DNA from: an uncultured Oscillospiraceae bacterium
Lineage (GTDB): Bacteria > Bacillota > Clostridia > Oscillospirales > Ruminococcaceae
Direction: 5' to 3'
DNA length: 64,000 nucleotides
NCBI GenBank assembly: GCA_934466455.1
Contig: CAKSLF010000008.1
Coordinates: forward strand, 17,861-81,860
Below are positions 25,015 through 32,924 of the stretch, piece after piece; within the stretch, counting starts at the first letter, position 1, and every line of letters begins with the position of its first letter. The position numbers and the translations under genes were made by a program. The notes beneath the pieces are model-generated. The model ran no database searches. It was given only the letters and a program-made list of their open reading frames with translations, and was not told where the DNA came from.

Positions 25015-25830
25015 ATGCAGGAATTTTTAAGCGGGGTTGCCCGCAGCTGGGAAGGATACGGAATGGCGTTTCTTTCCGGCGCAAAAAACACTCTTATAAT
25101 ATCTCTTGTCGGTACGATAATCGGCTGTATAATCGGCTTTGCGGTGGGCGCGGTGCAAACGATTCCCACAACAAAAAGCGACCCCTTATGGAAAAGGATA
25201 CTCCTCGGGATTGTAAACGCAATTCTAAAAATTTATGTGGAGCTTTTTAGGGGCACGCCGATGATAGTCCAGTCCGTTTTTATCTATTACGGCGCAAGAA
25301 TGCTCTTTAATATCCATATGGACCCGATGTTTGCCGGATTTTTTATTGTTTCAATAAACACCGGCGCATATATGGCGGAAACCGTGCGCGGCGGAATCCT
25401 CTCCATCGACCCCGGTCAAACGGAAGCGGCAAAGGCAATAGGTATGACCCATGCACAAACAATGACCTCCGTTATTTTTCCGCAGGCTTTTCGCAACATA
25501 ATTCCGCAAATCGGAAATAACTTTATAATCAACATAAAGGATACCTCGGTTTTGTCGGTGATTTCCGTAACGGATTTGTTTTTTGAATACAAAAGCGCAG
25601 CCGGCGCACTCTATACATATTTTGAAAGCGCAAGCATAGTAATGCTTATCTATCTTGTTATGACGGTAACCTCTTCTGCGCTTTTGCGCCTTTTGGAGAA
25701 TAAGCTGGACGGCGACGACAACTATGACCTTAACACAACGGATACCCTTGCCTATACAAGCGGTCTTTTAAGCTACCGTCCGAAAAAGCGGGCGGAGGAA
25801 TTTATTGCGGAGGAGGCGGAGAATAAATGA
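25015..25830 (+). CDS. Lysine-type ABC transporter permease
   Basis: A 271-residue inner-membrane permease of the HisMQ family with five or so spans. It has the conserved FRGTPMIVQ loop and the EAA loop (EAAKAIGMTHAQTMTSVIFPQAFR, near residues 140-163) that docks the ATPase. One permease gene alone implies a homodimer. It overlaps the ATPase gene by ATGA. Lysine specificity is inferred from the riboswitch. Confidence 0.93.
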   Translation: MQEFLSGVARSWEGYGMAFLSGAKNTLIISLVGTIIGCIIGFAVGAVQTIPTTKSDPLWKRILLGIVNAILKIYVELFRGTPMIVQSVFIYYGARMLFNIHMDPMFAGFFIVSINTGAYMAETVRGGILSIDPGQTEAAKAIGMTHAQTMTSVIFPQAFRNIIPQIGNNFIINIKDTSVLSVISVTDLFFEYKSAAGALYTYFESASIVMLIYLVMTVTSSALLRLLENKLDGDDNYDLNTTDTLAYTSGLLSYRPKKRAEEFIAEEAENK

Positions 25831-26564
25831 GCGAGCCTATTCTTGAGGTGCGTCACCTCGGCAAAAGCTTTGGAAAACACAAGGTTCTTTGCGATGTTGA
25901 TTTTTCCGTCGAAAAGGGCGATGTAGTAAGTATACTCGGCGTTTCCGGAAGCGGAAAATCCACCCTTCTGCGCTGCATAAATCTTTTGGAAACTCCCGAT
26001 TCCGGAAACATTCTCTATCACGGAAAGGACATTTGCGAACGGGGCTTTTCCCTTACCGCCTACCGTGCAAAGGTTGGAATGGTGTTTCAAAGCTTCAACC
26101 TCTTCGCAAATCTTACCGTTCTTGAAAACTGCATAGTGGGTCAGCGCAAGGTTCTCCATAAAAGCAGGGAGGAAGCCGAACATACCGCAAAGCTCTATCT
26201 TGAAAAAGTGGGTATGCTTCCCTACATAAACGCAAAGCCAAAGCAGCTTTCCGGCGGGCAAAAGCAGAGGGTTGCCATAGCAAGGGCACTTGCCATGGAG
26301 CCGGAGGTCCTTCTTTTTGATGAGCCGACCTCCGCCCTTGACCCCCAAATGGTGGGCGAGGTCCTTGCGGTTATGCGCCGCCTTGCCGCAGAGGGTCTTA
26401 CCATGATAGTTGTTACCCACGAAATGGCGTTTGCCCGTGATGTTTCAAAAAGAGTCGTCTTTATGAAGGACGGTGTTGTTTGTGAGGAAGGCACGCCGGA
26501 GGATATTTTTGTGAACCCGAAGAAGGACGAAACAAAGGATTTTCTTGCAAGATTTATAAATTGA
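25827..26564 (+). CDS. Lysine-type ABC transporter ATP-binding protein
   Basis: A 245-residue ATPase of the polar-amino-acid family. Walker A GVSGSGKST (about residue 36), Q-loop FQSFNLFANLTVLEN, signature LSGGQKQRVAIARAL, Walker B LLFDEPTSALD and the H-switch VVTHEMAFARDVS are all intact. It closes the operon and is followed by a bidirectional terminator. Confidence 0.95.
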   Translation: MSEPILEVRHLGKSFGKHKVLCDVDFSVEKGDVVSILGVSGSGKSTLLRCINLLETPDSGNILYHGKDICERGFSLTAYRAKVGMVFQSFNLFANLTVLENCIVGQRKVLHKSREEAEHTAKLYLEKVGMLPYINAKPKQLSGGQKQRVAIARALAMEPEVLLFDEPTSALDPQMVGEVLAVMRRLAAEGLTMIVVTHEMAFARDVSKRVVFMKDGVVCEEGTPEDIFVNPKKDETKDFLARFIN

Positions 26565-26578
26565 AGAAGAAACAAAAA

Positions 26579-26606
26579 AACGCTTTCCGAAAGGAAAGCG
26601 TTTTTT
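26579..26606. terminator. Bidirectional terminator after the lysine transporter
   Basis: AACGCTTTCC-GAAA-GGAAAGCGTT with A- and T-runs on either side; it serves converging transporter and DUF4430 genes. Confidence 0.85.
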
Positions 26607-26623
26607 GTTTTATCCGACGGTCA

Positions 26624-27004
26624 TCAGCCGGCAACATACTGCTCAAGCTTAAGCTCGACAACATCGTTTGCGGCAACGGACTGCTCCCAAAGACCAAGCT
26701 GAGCATATTCTCCGTTAAGATAGAAGCTCCAATATTGGCTCCAGGTGTCGTGGTCCTGTTTAAGGTCGCCGATAACATCGATCATGGTGTCCATATACTT
26801 TTCATAAGGAATGTTGTTTGCGTTAAGACCCTCTTCAAGAAGCTCTCCGGCGGTTGCGCCCTCTTTGTATTCGACGGCAAAATCATAAACAACGGTTCCC
26901 TCAAGGTCGCTTATCTTGAACTGGACGGTTTCTGCCTTTTTGCCGCAAGCGGCAAAGCAAAATACCATTGCAAGCACAAGAAGTACGGAAATTACTTTTT
27001 TCAT
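26624..27004 (-). CDS. DUF4430 lipoprotein
   Basis: A 126-residue exported lipoprotein: signal peptide MKKVISVLLVLAMVFCFAAC with the lipid-modified Cys at about 20. A DUF4430 domain follows (residues 30-124), recognised from AGELLEEGLNANNIPY, WSQYWSFYLNGEYAQLG and VAANDVVELKLEQY. The domain is related to the beta-grasp end of cobalamin-binding transcobalamin and often occurs in surface proteins; ligand unknown. The frame is open far upstream, but ATG 27004 with AAGGAG and the signal peptide fix the start. It has its own promoter. Confidence 0.82.
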   Translation of the reverse strand: MKKVISVLLVLAMVFCFAACGKKAETVQFKISDLEGTVVYDFAVEYKEGATAGELLEEGLNANNIPYEKYMDTMIDVIGDLKQDHDTWSQYWSFYLNGEYAQLGLWEQSVAANDVVELKLEQYVAG

Positions 27005-27061
27005 GTTTTTTATTCTCCTTAGGTTAATTTTCGGCGAATGCTTCCGCCATTTATCCTTTAC

Positions 27062-27090
27062 AGTATACACGCTATCATACGATAATTCAA
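27062..27090 (-). promoter_or_regulatory. Sigma-A promoter for the DUF4430 lipoprotein
   Basis: Minus strand TTGAAT, 17-base spacer, TATACT; its -35 hexamer overlaps the rsmA stop codon. Confidence 0.65.
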
Positions 27091-27959
27091 GTCTTGTTTT
27101 GCTGAATTTCCGCAAGGGCGGCGGAAAAGACCGCAAAATCCGAAAGCGAAAGCTCCTCCGCCCTTGCCGTCGGAGCAAGAGAACATTTTTCCAATGCGGA
27201 AAAAACCTCGTCCTTTGTAAATCCAAGCCCGCCGGAAACGGAGTTTGCAAGAGTTTTTCTCCGCTGACCGAAGGAGGCTTTTATAACCCGGAAAAAGTAT
27301 TTTTCGTCAGGAACGGAAACGGGAGGCTCTTTTCTGATTCTAAGGCGGATTACGGAGGAATCCACCTTCGGTGCGGGAACAAAGCTGTTTCTGCCCACAT
27401 CAAAAAGCTTTTCCGGTTCGCTGTAATAATGGATCGCAGCGGTAAGTGCGCCGCAATCTCTTGTTCCGGGCTTTGCGGTAATGCGAACGGCGGCTTCTTT
27501 TTGCACCATAACGGTTATGCTTTCCGCTCCGCAGCCCTCCTCAAGCAGCTTCATCAAAATTGGGGAGGTGATGTAGTAGGGCAGGTTTGCACATACGACA
27601 AAGGGACAATCCTCAAAGTATTCCCTTGCGGTTTTTTCCACATCGATTTTGAGCACATCGGCGTTGAGCACCGTTACATTGTCAAATTCCCCAAGGGTTT
27701 CCGCAAGAACCGGCGGCAAGGCGGAATCTATCTCCACCGCAAGAACCTTTTTTGCCCGCTTTGCAAGCTCTTTTGTAAGAACTCCGACGCCGGGCCCTAT
27801 TTCAAGGGCGCACATCTCTTTATTAACGCCGCTTTCCTCTGCAATGTGCGGGCAAACATCGGGGTCAACAATAAAATTTTGTCCCAAGGCTTTTGAAAAA
27901 TGAAAGCCGTGGCGGGAAAGTATTTCCCTAACCACATTTATATTAGAAAGCTCAGGCAT
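27087..27959 (-). CDS. rsmA: 16S rRNA adenine dimethyltransferase RsmA (KsgA)
   Basis: Dimethylates A1518 and A1519 of 16S rRNA late in 30S assembly. The 290 residues have the family N-terminus FHFSKALGQNFIVD, the SAM motif LEIGPGVGVLTKELA, the catalytic NLPYYI (about residue 128) and the C-terminal QRRKTLANS. The ATG at 27959 sits 9 bases after GGAGG, which overlaps the end of the upstream pseudouridine synthase gene, so the two are coupled. Confidence 0.95.
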   Translation of the reverse strand: MPELSNINVVREILSRHGFHFSKALGQNFIVDPDVCPHIAEESGVNKEMCALEIGPGVGVLTKELAKRAKKVLAVEIDSALPPVLAETLGEFDNVTVLNADVLKIDVEKTAREYFEDCPFVVCANLPYYITSPILMKLLEEGCGAESITVMVQKEAAVRITAKPGTRDCGALTAAIHYYSEPEKLFDVGRNSFVPAPKVDSSVIRLRIRKEPPVSVPDEKYFFRVIKASFGQRRKTLANSVSGGLGFTKDEVFSALEKCSLAPTARAEELSLSDFAVFSAALAEIQQNKT

Positions 27960-27963
27960 TTTT

Positions 27964-28650
27964 TCAGTCCTCCGTTCCGACAAGATTTTCAATATCGAAT
28001 AAGCTCCAAGGGTATTCCTTTGGCGGAAAAGATTTTGCACAAACGGTTTTTCCGCCCTGCGGGTCGGAAAAACCGAGGCGAAAGCTCCAAAGGGCGGTTT
28101 CGCAGCGATTATCCCGGCTTCCGTATTTTCCGTCGCCGAGAAGCGGCATTTTTCGCCCGGCAAACTGCACCCGAATTTGGTGGGTTCGCCCGGTAATAAG
28201 ACGAACAAGCACCAATGAGCACGCCTCACCGCCGTGCTCAAGGGCTTTGAGCACCCGATATTCAAGAGCCGCTTTTTTAACGCCCTTTCGCTCTCTCTTT
28301 ACGATAAATACCTTGTTTTTCTGCGAATCCTTAAAGAGAAGGTCCTCAAAACGCCCCTCCGGGCTTTCCGGAGTGCCCTTTACCACGGCGAGATATTCTT
28401 TGATAAAAGCGTCCTTTTCCTGAACAAGGCGGCAAAGCTCCCCTGCGGAGCGGCTTGTTTTTGCAAGAAGCATTGCGCCGCCGGTTCCCCGGTCAAGGCG
28501 GTGTACCAAAAAACACTGCGTTCCAAGCTGCGCCGAAAGGGCGGTAACAATGTCCTCTCCGGCGGCAGAGGGCTCGGAAAGCATGGCGGCGGGCTTTTCC
28601 GCAATCACCTTATTTTTATCCTCGTATAAAAGCTTTATCAAAGGGAGCAA
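27964..28650 (-). CDS. RluA-family pseudouridine synthase
   Basis: Isomerises specific uridines in rRNA or tRNA. The 228 residues carry the catalytic Asp motif VHRLDRGTGGAML (about residues 50-62), IKEYLAVVKGT, and ITGRTHQIRVQFAGRKMPLLGD. There is no S4 domain, so it belongs to the shorter RluA class; the target base is unknown. Start is TTG: either 28650 or 28641, both compatible with GGAG/AGGAGGG sites. Overlaps the rsmA ribosome site. Confidence 0.9.
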   Translation of the reverse strand: MLPLIKLLYEDKNKVIAEKPAAMLSEPSAAGEDIVTALSAQLGTQCFLVHRLDRGTGGAMLLAKTSRSAGELCRLVQEKDAFIKEYLAVVKGTPESPEGRFEDLLFKDSQKNKVFIVKRERKGVKKAALEYRVLKALEHGGEACSLVLVRLITGRTHQIRVQFAGRKMPLLGDGKYGSRDNRCETALWSFRLGFSDPQGGKTVCAKSFPPKEYPWSLFDIENLVGTED

Positions 28651-28705
28651 GCCCTCCTCTCCAAAAAAATCGCACCGAATAAGGAGGCTTTTTTGCGGCG
28701 GAGTA

Positions 28706-28734
28706 TTGCAAAAAAACAGCCCTGCGGCTATAAT
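28706..28734 (+). promoter_or_regulatory. Sigma-A promoter for the EutP-like gene
   Basis: TTGCAA, 17-base spacer, TATAAT, 38 bases before the TTG start. Confidence 0.8.
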
Positions 28735-28771
28735 TAAAATAATATGTTGCCGATAAAGAAGGTGTCTTTTT

Positions 28772-29314
28772 TTGAACGAAGCAAAAGACAGCGGAATGTC
28801 CGCACTGGTAAATCCGGAGGACAGAGAGGAATATTATAAACCCCTCGACCTCGGTAAAAAAATCGAAAACAGAAAAATAATTCTCGTCGGGCGCAGCCGC
28901 TGCGGAAAAACAACGCTTATCCGCCGCCTGCATAACCTTGATATGCAGTACCACAAAACCCAGTCCATCGAGGCATGGTCGGATGCGATAGATACTCCCG
29001 GAGAATATACGGATACCCCGTTTTTCAGCCGGGGCGCAGCAATAACCCCCGCATACGACGCAGATATAGTCTGCTTTTGTCATGACTGCGGAAACGACAT
29101 CTGCCGCCTTCCCCAAATGTTCTCCATGAGCTTTGCCCGCCCCGTTATCGGCATCGTAACAAAAGCCGATACGGAGGATACCCCGACCGAACAGGCAGTC
29201 ACCTTCCTCGAAAATGCCGGCGCACGCCATATTGTAATAACAAGCGCACTTACCGGCAGGGGAATTGCGGAGCTTATCGACCTAATAAACACAATAGACC
29301 TGCACGATTATTGA
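28772..29314 (+). CDS. EutP/PduV-like P-loop GTPase, orphan
   Basis: A 180-residue small G protein: G1 LVGRSRCGKTTLIRRL (about residue 38), G3 AIDTPGEYTDTPFF, G4 GIVTKADTED and G5-like ITSALTGRGI. This pattern, especially DTPGEY, is that of EutP/PduV, proteins encoded with ethanolamine or propanediol microcompartments. No other eut or pdu gene is in the window, so this is an orphan with its own promoter and terminator. The TTG start is 8 bases after AGAAGGTG; ATG 28796 is the alternative. Its role here is unknown. Confidence 0.8.
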   Translation: MNEAKDSGMSALVNPEDREEYYKPLDLGKKIENRKIILVGRSRCGKTTLIRRLHNLDMQYHKTQSIEAWSDAIDTPGEYTDTPFFSRGAAITPAYDADIVCFCHDCGNDICRLPQMFSMSFARPVIGIVTKADTEDTPTEQAVTFLENAGARHIVITSALTGRGIAELIDLINTIDLHDY

Positions 29315-29326
29315 TATTATGCGATT

Positions 29327-29350
29327 GCGCCGCTTTGCGGCGCATTTTTA
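29327..29350 (+). terminator. Terminator of the EutP-like gene
   Basis: GCGCCGC-TTT-GCGGCGC followed by ATTTTTAT. Confidence 0.75.
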
Positions 29351-29364
29351 TAAGCGGAGAAAAA

Positions 29365-29667
29365 TCACTTTTTCTTCTTCTTTCCGTACTTACCGGAACG
29401 CAGACCGTTCGGCTTTTTTTCTTCGTCCTTTTTGCCGGAAAGCTTTCCGCTTACCTTTGCCATGGTTTCACGCTCAAGCTTTTCACGCTCTCTGCGGCGG
29501 CGGTTTGTTTCCTTAATATCGTCCTCGGTGGGGTGGCGTTTTCTGTGTATGGCACGCATAGCAAAAAACACGATTGCCATAAGGGATGCGCTGAATATAA
29601 AAGGAATAAGTACGCTTAAAAAGTTTTCTCTTGCTGTGGAAAGAAGTATCAAACCGTGAAAATTCAT
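29365..29667 (-). CDS. Small membrane protein with basic C-terminus
   Basis: A 100-residue protein I do not recognise. One membrane span (about residues 15-36, FLSVLIPFIFSASLMAIVFF) is followed by a cytoplasmic-looking charged coil (ETNRRRREREKLERETMAKV) and a lysine-rich tail. The ATG at 29667 follows GGAGTGAG. A consensus promoter lies at 29721-29749. The Lys/Arg-rich tail could bind nucleic acid or acidic lipids, but that is speculation. Confidence 0.7.
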   Translation of the reverse strand: MNFHGLILLSTARENFLSVLIPFIFSASLMAIVFFAMRAIHRKRHPTEDDIKETNRRRREREKLERETMAKVSGKLSGKKDEEKKPNGLRSGKYGKKKKK

Positions 29668-29720
29668 AAAACTCACTCCAAAAAAAGGGTTAGTCGGCGG
29701 AAAAACCGCTCTATTCTGCA

Positions 29721-29749
29721 ATTATACACTTTTTTGCGCCGGGTGTAAA
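29721..29749 (-). promoter_or_regulatory. Sigma-A promoter for the 29365-29667 gene
   Basis: Minus strand TTTACA, 17-base spacer, TATAAT. Confidence 0.7.
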
Positions 29750-29786
29750 GCGTTGCGGCATTACAAAGCGAAAAGAGGGAAAAAAC

Positions 29787-30692
29787 TTGTATTACCGTTC
29801 ATTAAGCGGGGAGCTTAAAGAAAAATTCGGACAAAAATTATATAAAATTGCGCTTGACGGCGGTTTTACCTGCCCAAACCGTGACGGCACGATCGGTACA
29901 AGGGGCTGTTCCTTTTGCCTTGGCGGAAGCGGAAGCTTTGCCGAGGAAAAATGCGAGAGCGTATTTGAGCAGATAGAGCGGGCAAAGCGGCTTGTGGAAA
30001 AAAAGAACCCCTCCGGAAAGTATATAGCCTATTTTCAAAGCTATACAAACACATATGCCCCGCCGGAAAAGCTGCGGCGGCTTTTCGGCGAGGCGGCAGC
30101 CCACCCGGATATAGCCGCAATTTCCGTCGGGACCCGCCCGGACTGCCTTCCGCCGGAGGTAATCGAGGTGCTTTCGGAGCTGAATGGAATAAAGCCCGTT
30201 TGGGTAGAGCTTGGGCTGCAAACGATACACGGGCGGACTGCGGAAAAAATCCGCCGGGGATACCCCCTCTCCGTGTTCGACGAGGCAATTAAAAGCTGTA
30301 AAGCGGCGAAGCTTTACACTGTTGTTCATATGATAATCGGCTTGCCGGGAGAAACCGCAGAGATGGCGGCGCAAACCGCCGCATATATCGGAAAAAGCGG
30401 CGCAGACGGAATAAAGCTCCAGCTTCTCCATGTGCTTAGGGGAACGGATTTGGCGGCGGATTATGCCGCCGGGCTTTTTGATGTGATGAGCATGGATGAG
30501 TATATCGCCGCCCTTGAGGAATGTGTTCGGCGGCTTCCGCCGAATATAACGATACACCGCCTTACCGGGGACGGGGATAAAAAATACCTTGTCGCACCGC
30601 TTTGGTCCGGGGATAAAAAGCGGGTGCTTAATGCGGTAAATGCGGCGTTTTGCCGGGATAATGTCGTTCAGGGAGAGCATTATGAAATATGA
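29787..30692 (+). CDS. Radical SAM protein, TIGR01212 (YhcC-like) family
   Basis: A 301-residue radical SAM protein with the family-specific cluster motif CPNRDGTIGTRGCSFC near residue 29, YFQSYTNTYAPPEKL, SVGTRPDCL and ELGLQTIHGRTAEKI. Members bind a 4Fe-4S cluster and split SAM; their substrate is not established. The TTG start is 8 bases after AGAGGG. The end overlaps sfsA by 11 bases. Confidence 0.9.
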   Translation: MYYRSLSGELKEKFGQKLYKIALDGGFTCPNRDGTIGTRGCSFCLGGSGSFAEEKCESVFEQIERAKRLVEKKNPSGKYIAYFQSYTNTYAPPEKLRRLFGEAAAHPDIAAISVGTRPDCLPPEVIEVLSELNGIKPVWVELGLQTIHGRTAEKIRRGYPLSVFDEAIKSCKAAKLYTVVHMIIGLPGETAEMAAQTAAYIGKSGADGIKLQLLHVLRGTDLAADYAAGLFDVMSMDEYIAALEECVRRLPPNITIHRLTGDGDKKYLVAPLWSGDKKRVLNAVNAAFCRDNVVQGEHYEI

Positions 30693-31356
30693 AAAGGTAA
30701 TTTCCGCAAAGTTTATAAGCCGCCCAAACAGGTTTATCGCCGTTGCGGAGGTTGACGGCAGAGAAGAGGTTTGCCATGTTCTTAATACCGGGCGTATGCG
30801 GGAGCTGCTTTTGCCCGGAGCAGAGATTTTTCTCCGCCCGGCGGATAACAAAAGCAGAAAAACCGCCTTTGACCTTGTTGCCGTTAATACAAAAAACGGC
30901 GTTGTTAATATCGACAGCCTTGCGCCGAACAGAGTTGCGGCGGAGTATATCCCAACGCTTTTTCCGGGCTGTAAGCTGATAAAACCGGAAACAAAGTATA
31001 AAAACAGCCGCTTTGATTTTTACATAGAGGACAAATTCGACAAAATATTCCTTGAAGTAAAAGGAGTTACACTAAATGTCGAGGGCGAAGCCCGCTTTCC
31101 CGATGCGCCGACGCTTCGGGGAACAAAGCATCTTCGTGAGCTTATTTCCGCAAAAGCCGAGGGATTTCGTGCGGCGGTGCTTTTTGTTATTGCGATGAAG
31201 GGCGTTTCTTCTTTTGCGCCGAACAAAAAAACCGACCCGGCGTTTGCCGAGGCTTTGGCGCAGGCAAACGCCGCCGGGGTTGAAATTTATGCCGTTGATT
31301 GCAGAGTTTCGCCGGATTCTTTGTCGGCGGATTGCAAAATTCCCGTAAGGCTTTAA
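30682..31356 (+). CDS. sfsA: SfsA family DNA-binding/nuclease-like protein
   Basis: The 224 residues match SfsA (sugar fermentation stimulation protein), which has an OB-like N-terminus and a restriction-endonuclease-like C-terminal half. Seen are KFISRPNRFIAVAEVDG, HVLNTGRMRELLLPG, RFDFYIEDKFDKIFLEVKG (the nuclease-fold D...E.K residues) and FPDAPTLRGTKHLREL. E. coli SfsA was linked to maltose gene expression; its real role is unclear. The ATG overlaps the radical SAM gene, suggesting joint translation. Confidence 0.93.
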   Translation: MKYEKVISAKFISRPNRFIAVAEVDGREEVCHVLNTGRMRELLLPGAEIFLRPADNKSRKTAFDLVAVNTKNGVVNIDSLAPNRVAAEYIPTLFPGCKLIKPETKYKNSRFDFYIEDKFDKIFLEVKGVTLNVEGEARFPDAPTLRGTKHLRELISAKAEGFRAAVLFVIAMKGVSSFAPNKKTDPAFAEALAQANAAGVEIYAVDCRVSPDSLSADCKIPVRL

Positions 31357-31364
31357 TAAAACTC

Positions 31365-31393
31365 TTGCAAAAGCCGGGGATTTGTGCTAAATT
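31365..31393 (+). promoter_or_regulatory. Promoter for tRNA-Leu(CAA)
   Basis: TTGCAA, 17-base spacer, TAAATT, ending 20 bases before the tRNA. Confidence 0.6.
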
Positions 31394-31412
31394 TATATGG
31401 TAGCAAAAAAAT

Positions 31413-31499
31413 GCCGGTGTGTTGGAATTGGCAGACGAGGCGGACTCAAAATCCGTTGGGCTTAAACCCGTGCGGGTTCGACCCCCGCCACCGGCACCA
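31413..31499 (+). tRNA. tRNA-Leu, anticodon CAA
   Basis: An 87-nt class II tRNA: acceptor GCCGGTG pairs with CACCGGC, then A and an encoded CCA. The anticodon stem CGGA/TCCG holds loop CTCAAAA with anticodon CAA (reads UUG). A long variable arm and a T arm GCGGGTTCGACCCCCGC are present. Confidence 0.96.
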
Positions 31500-31510
31500 A
31501 AAGAGAAAAA

Positions 31511-31545
31511 GCGGCAAGCCCGATAAGGGGCTTGCCGCTTTTTTT
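31511..31545. terminator. Bidirectional terminator after tRNA-Leu(CAA)
   Basis: GCGGCAAGCCC / GGGGCTTGCCGC stem with T-run on the plus side and T-rich rc of the A-run on the minus side; it also ends the small minus-strand gene at 31549. Confidence 0.85.
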
Positions 31546-31548
31546 ATG

Positions 31549-31701
31549 TCAAATGTTCAAAAGCTGTTTCTTTTTTGCCCTAAATTCGGCTTCAACGCTT
31601 TCTCCGGGAAGAAGCCGGTACTTAATTTTGCCGTCAATAACGACCTTTATTTTTGATGTTTTAATTAAGTCGGAGGAATGTCTTTCGATAATCAGCCTCA
31701 T
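31549..31701 (-). CDS. Small protein of 50 residues
   Basis: A short frame, ATG 31701 to TGA 31549, that is easy to miss. It reads MRLIIERHSSDLIKTSKIKV, VIDGKIKYRLLPGESVEAEF, then a Lys-rich end. AAAGG lies 4-5 bases before the ATG, a promoter-like TTGCCG-18-TATAAT lies near 31757-31800, and a terminator follows its stop. The strand alternation (IDGK...LLPGESVE) resembles one small beta sheet. No family recognised. Part of the same stretch is open on the other strand but without a ribosome site. Confidence 0.55.
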   Translation of the reverse strand: MRLIIERHSSDLIKTSKIKVVIDGKIKYRLLPGESVEAEFRAKKKQLLNI

Positions 31702-31820
31702 TTTGCCTTTCTGCCTTTGCGGCGGATTTTCATATCCGAAGAAAAGCTTTTTTCATAATATGTATATTATAAAATATATTACAAAAAAACGGCAAGCGGT
31801 TTTCTTAACAATTTTTTTGC

Positions 31821-31849
31821 TTGTATATTTAATATATGTTTGTTATAAT
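31821..31849 (+). promoter_or_regulatory. Sigma-A promoter of the tepA-ylzJ-uppP-ftsK region
   Basis: TTGTAT, 17-base spacer, TATAAT, about 100 bases before tepA. Confidence 0.65.
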
Positions 31850-31950
31850 ATAAGATACGATAATTTTATCATGCCGTATAATACCGTTTTTACGGAGCAT
31901 ACTACAAAACGATGTAATAGCTTTTTGAAGGGACGGTATCAAAAAAGCGG

Positions 31951-32673
31951 ATGGCTGATGAAATTAAAAATAACAACTGCGGCTGCGACGAAGAGGAGGA
32001 AAACTCTGCAGAGCAGCAGACGGAGGAAATAATTAAAACAGGCTCCGTCACAAAAACAAAGGGAAAACACTGTATCCACTGTCTTACCGTAGTGGGACAG
32101 GTAGAGGGGCATTATATTCTGCCCCCGCAAAACAAAAGCACAAAATACGAGCATGTTATTCCCCAGCTTGTTGCAATCGAGGAGGACCCGGAGATAGAGG
32201 GACTTATAGTTATGCTCAACACCGTCGGCGGTGATGTGGAGGCGGGTCTTGCCATTGCGGAGCTTATCTCCGGGATGAGCAAGCCGACGGTTTCCCTCGT
32301 GCTTGGCGGCGGACACTCAATCGGCGTGCCTCTTGCCTGCTCCGCAAGAGTTTCGTTTATAGTTCCCTCCGCCACAATGACAATACACCCGGTTCGGATG
32401 AACGGGCTTGTCCTCGGCGTGCCCCAAACTCTTTCGTACTTTGACAAAATGCAGGAACGCATAACAAAATTCGTCACCGATAATTCCCATATAAAGGCGG
32501 AGCGTTTTCGGGAGCTTATGTTTACAACCGGAGAGCTTATAACCGATGTGGGAACGGTGCTTGACGGCGAGGCTGCGGTAAAAGAAGGACTTATCGACCG
32601 GCTTGGCGGGCTTTCCGACGCAATAAAATGCCTCTATTCTCTTATTGAGGAGAAAAGCGGGGTGGATAAATAA
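31951..32673 (+). CDS. tepA: TepA/ClpP-family serine protease
   Basis: The 240 residues belong to the ClpP-like TepA family (translocation-enhancing protein, YmfB), cytoplasmic serine peptidases of the crotonase fold. Residues about 1-30 are a charged, Cys-containing leader. The core has the substrate-binding MLNTVGGDVEAGLAIAELI, the nucleophile segment GGHSIGVPLACSA, and TMTIHPVRM with the His. In B. subtilis the order tepA-ylzJ-spoIIIE is the same as here. The ATG at 31951 has a distant AAGGGA; other in-frame starts are not better. Confidence 0.88.
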   Translation: MADEIKNNNCGCDEEEENSAEQQTEEIIKTGSVTKTKGKHCIHCLTVVGQVEGHYILPPQNKSTKYEHVIPQLVAIEEDPEIEGLIVMLNTVGGDVEAGLAIAELISGMSKPTVSLVLGGGHSIGVPLACSARVSFIVPSATMTIHPVRMNGLVLGVPQTLSYFDKMQERITKFVTDNSHIKAERFRELMFTTGELITDVGTVLDGEAAVKEGLIDRLGGLSDAIKCLYSLIEEKSGVDK

Positions 32674-32876
32674 TGTTTCTTTGGACAAGAGAGCCTATGG
32701 AAAATATTCTTCCCTCCTGCGACCCCCGCCCCGTTGCAAGAAAAATCCCCGGCGGATATATTGAGGGAACGGATACGCCCGACGGCTTTATGGTTTCCCG
32801 CCTTATCTCCACGGATTTGAAAAATTATCTTAAAACGGAGTATTCCCCCGGCAGCATGATGAATAAAATTGACTGA
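32673..32876 (+). CDS. ylzJ: YlzJ-like small protein
   Basis: 67 residues starting MFLWTREPMENILP, followed by GGYIEGTDTPDGFMVSRLIS. This matches the short YlzJ family of unknown function by both sequence pattern and position between tepA and the FtsK/SpoIIIE gene. The ATG shares one base with the tepA stop (TAATG). Confidence 0.8.
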   Translation: MFLWTREPMENILPSCDPRPVARKIPGGYIEGTDTPDGFMVSRLISTDLKNYLKTEYSPGSMMNKID

Positions 32877-32924
32877 TGCGGCATTTTGCCGCCTACATAT
32901 TTCATCAATGCGGGGTACATAAAA

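Noticed and set aside
31532..32032. 166-codon plus-strand frame before tepA
   Set aside because: Begins in the terminator after tRNA-Leu, crosses a consensus promoter and overlaps tepA in another frame; the small minus-strand gene is the better explanation.
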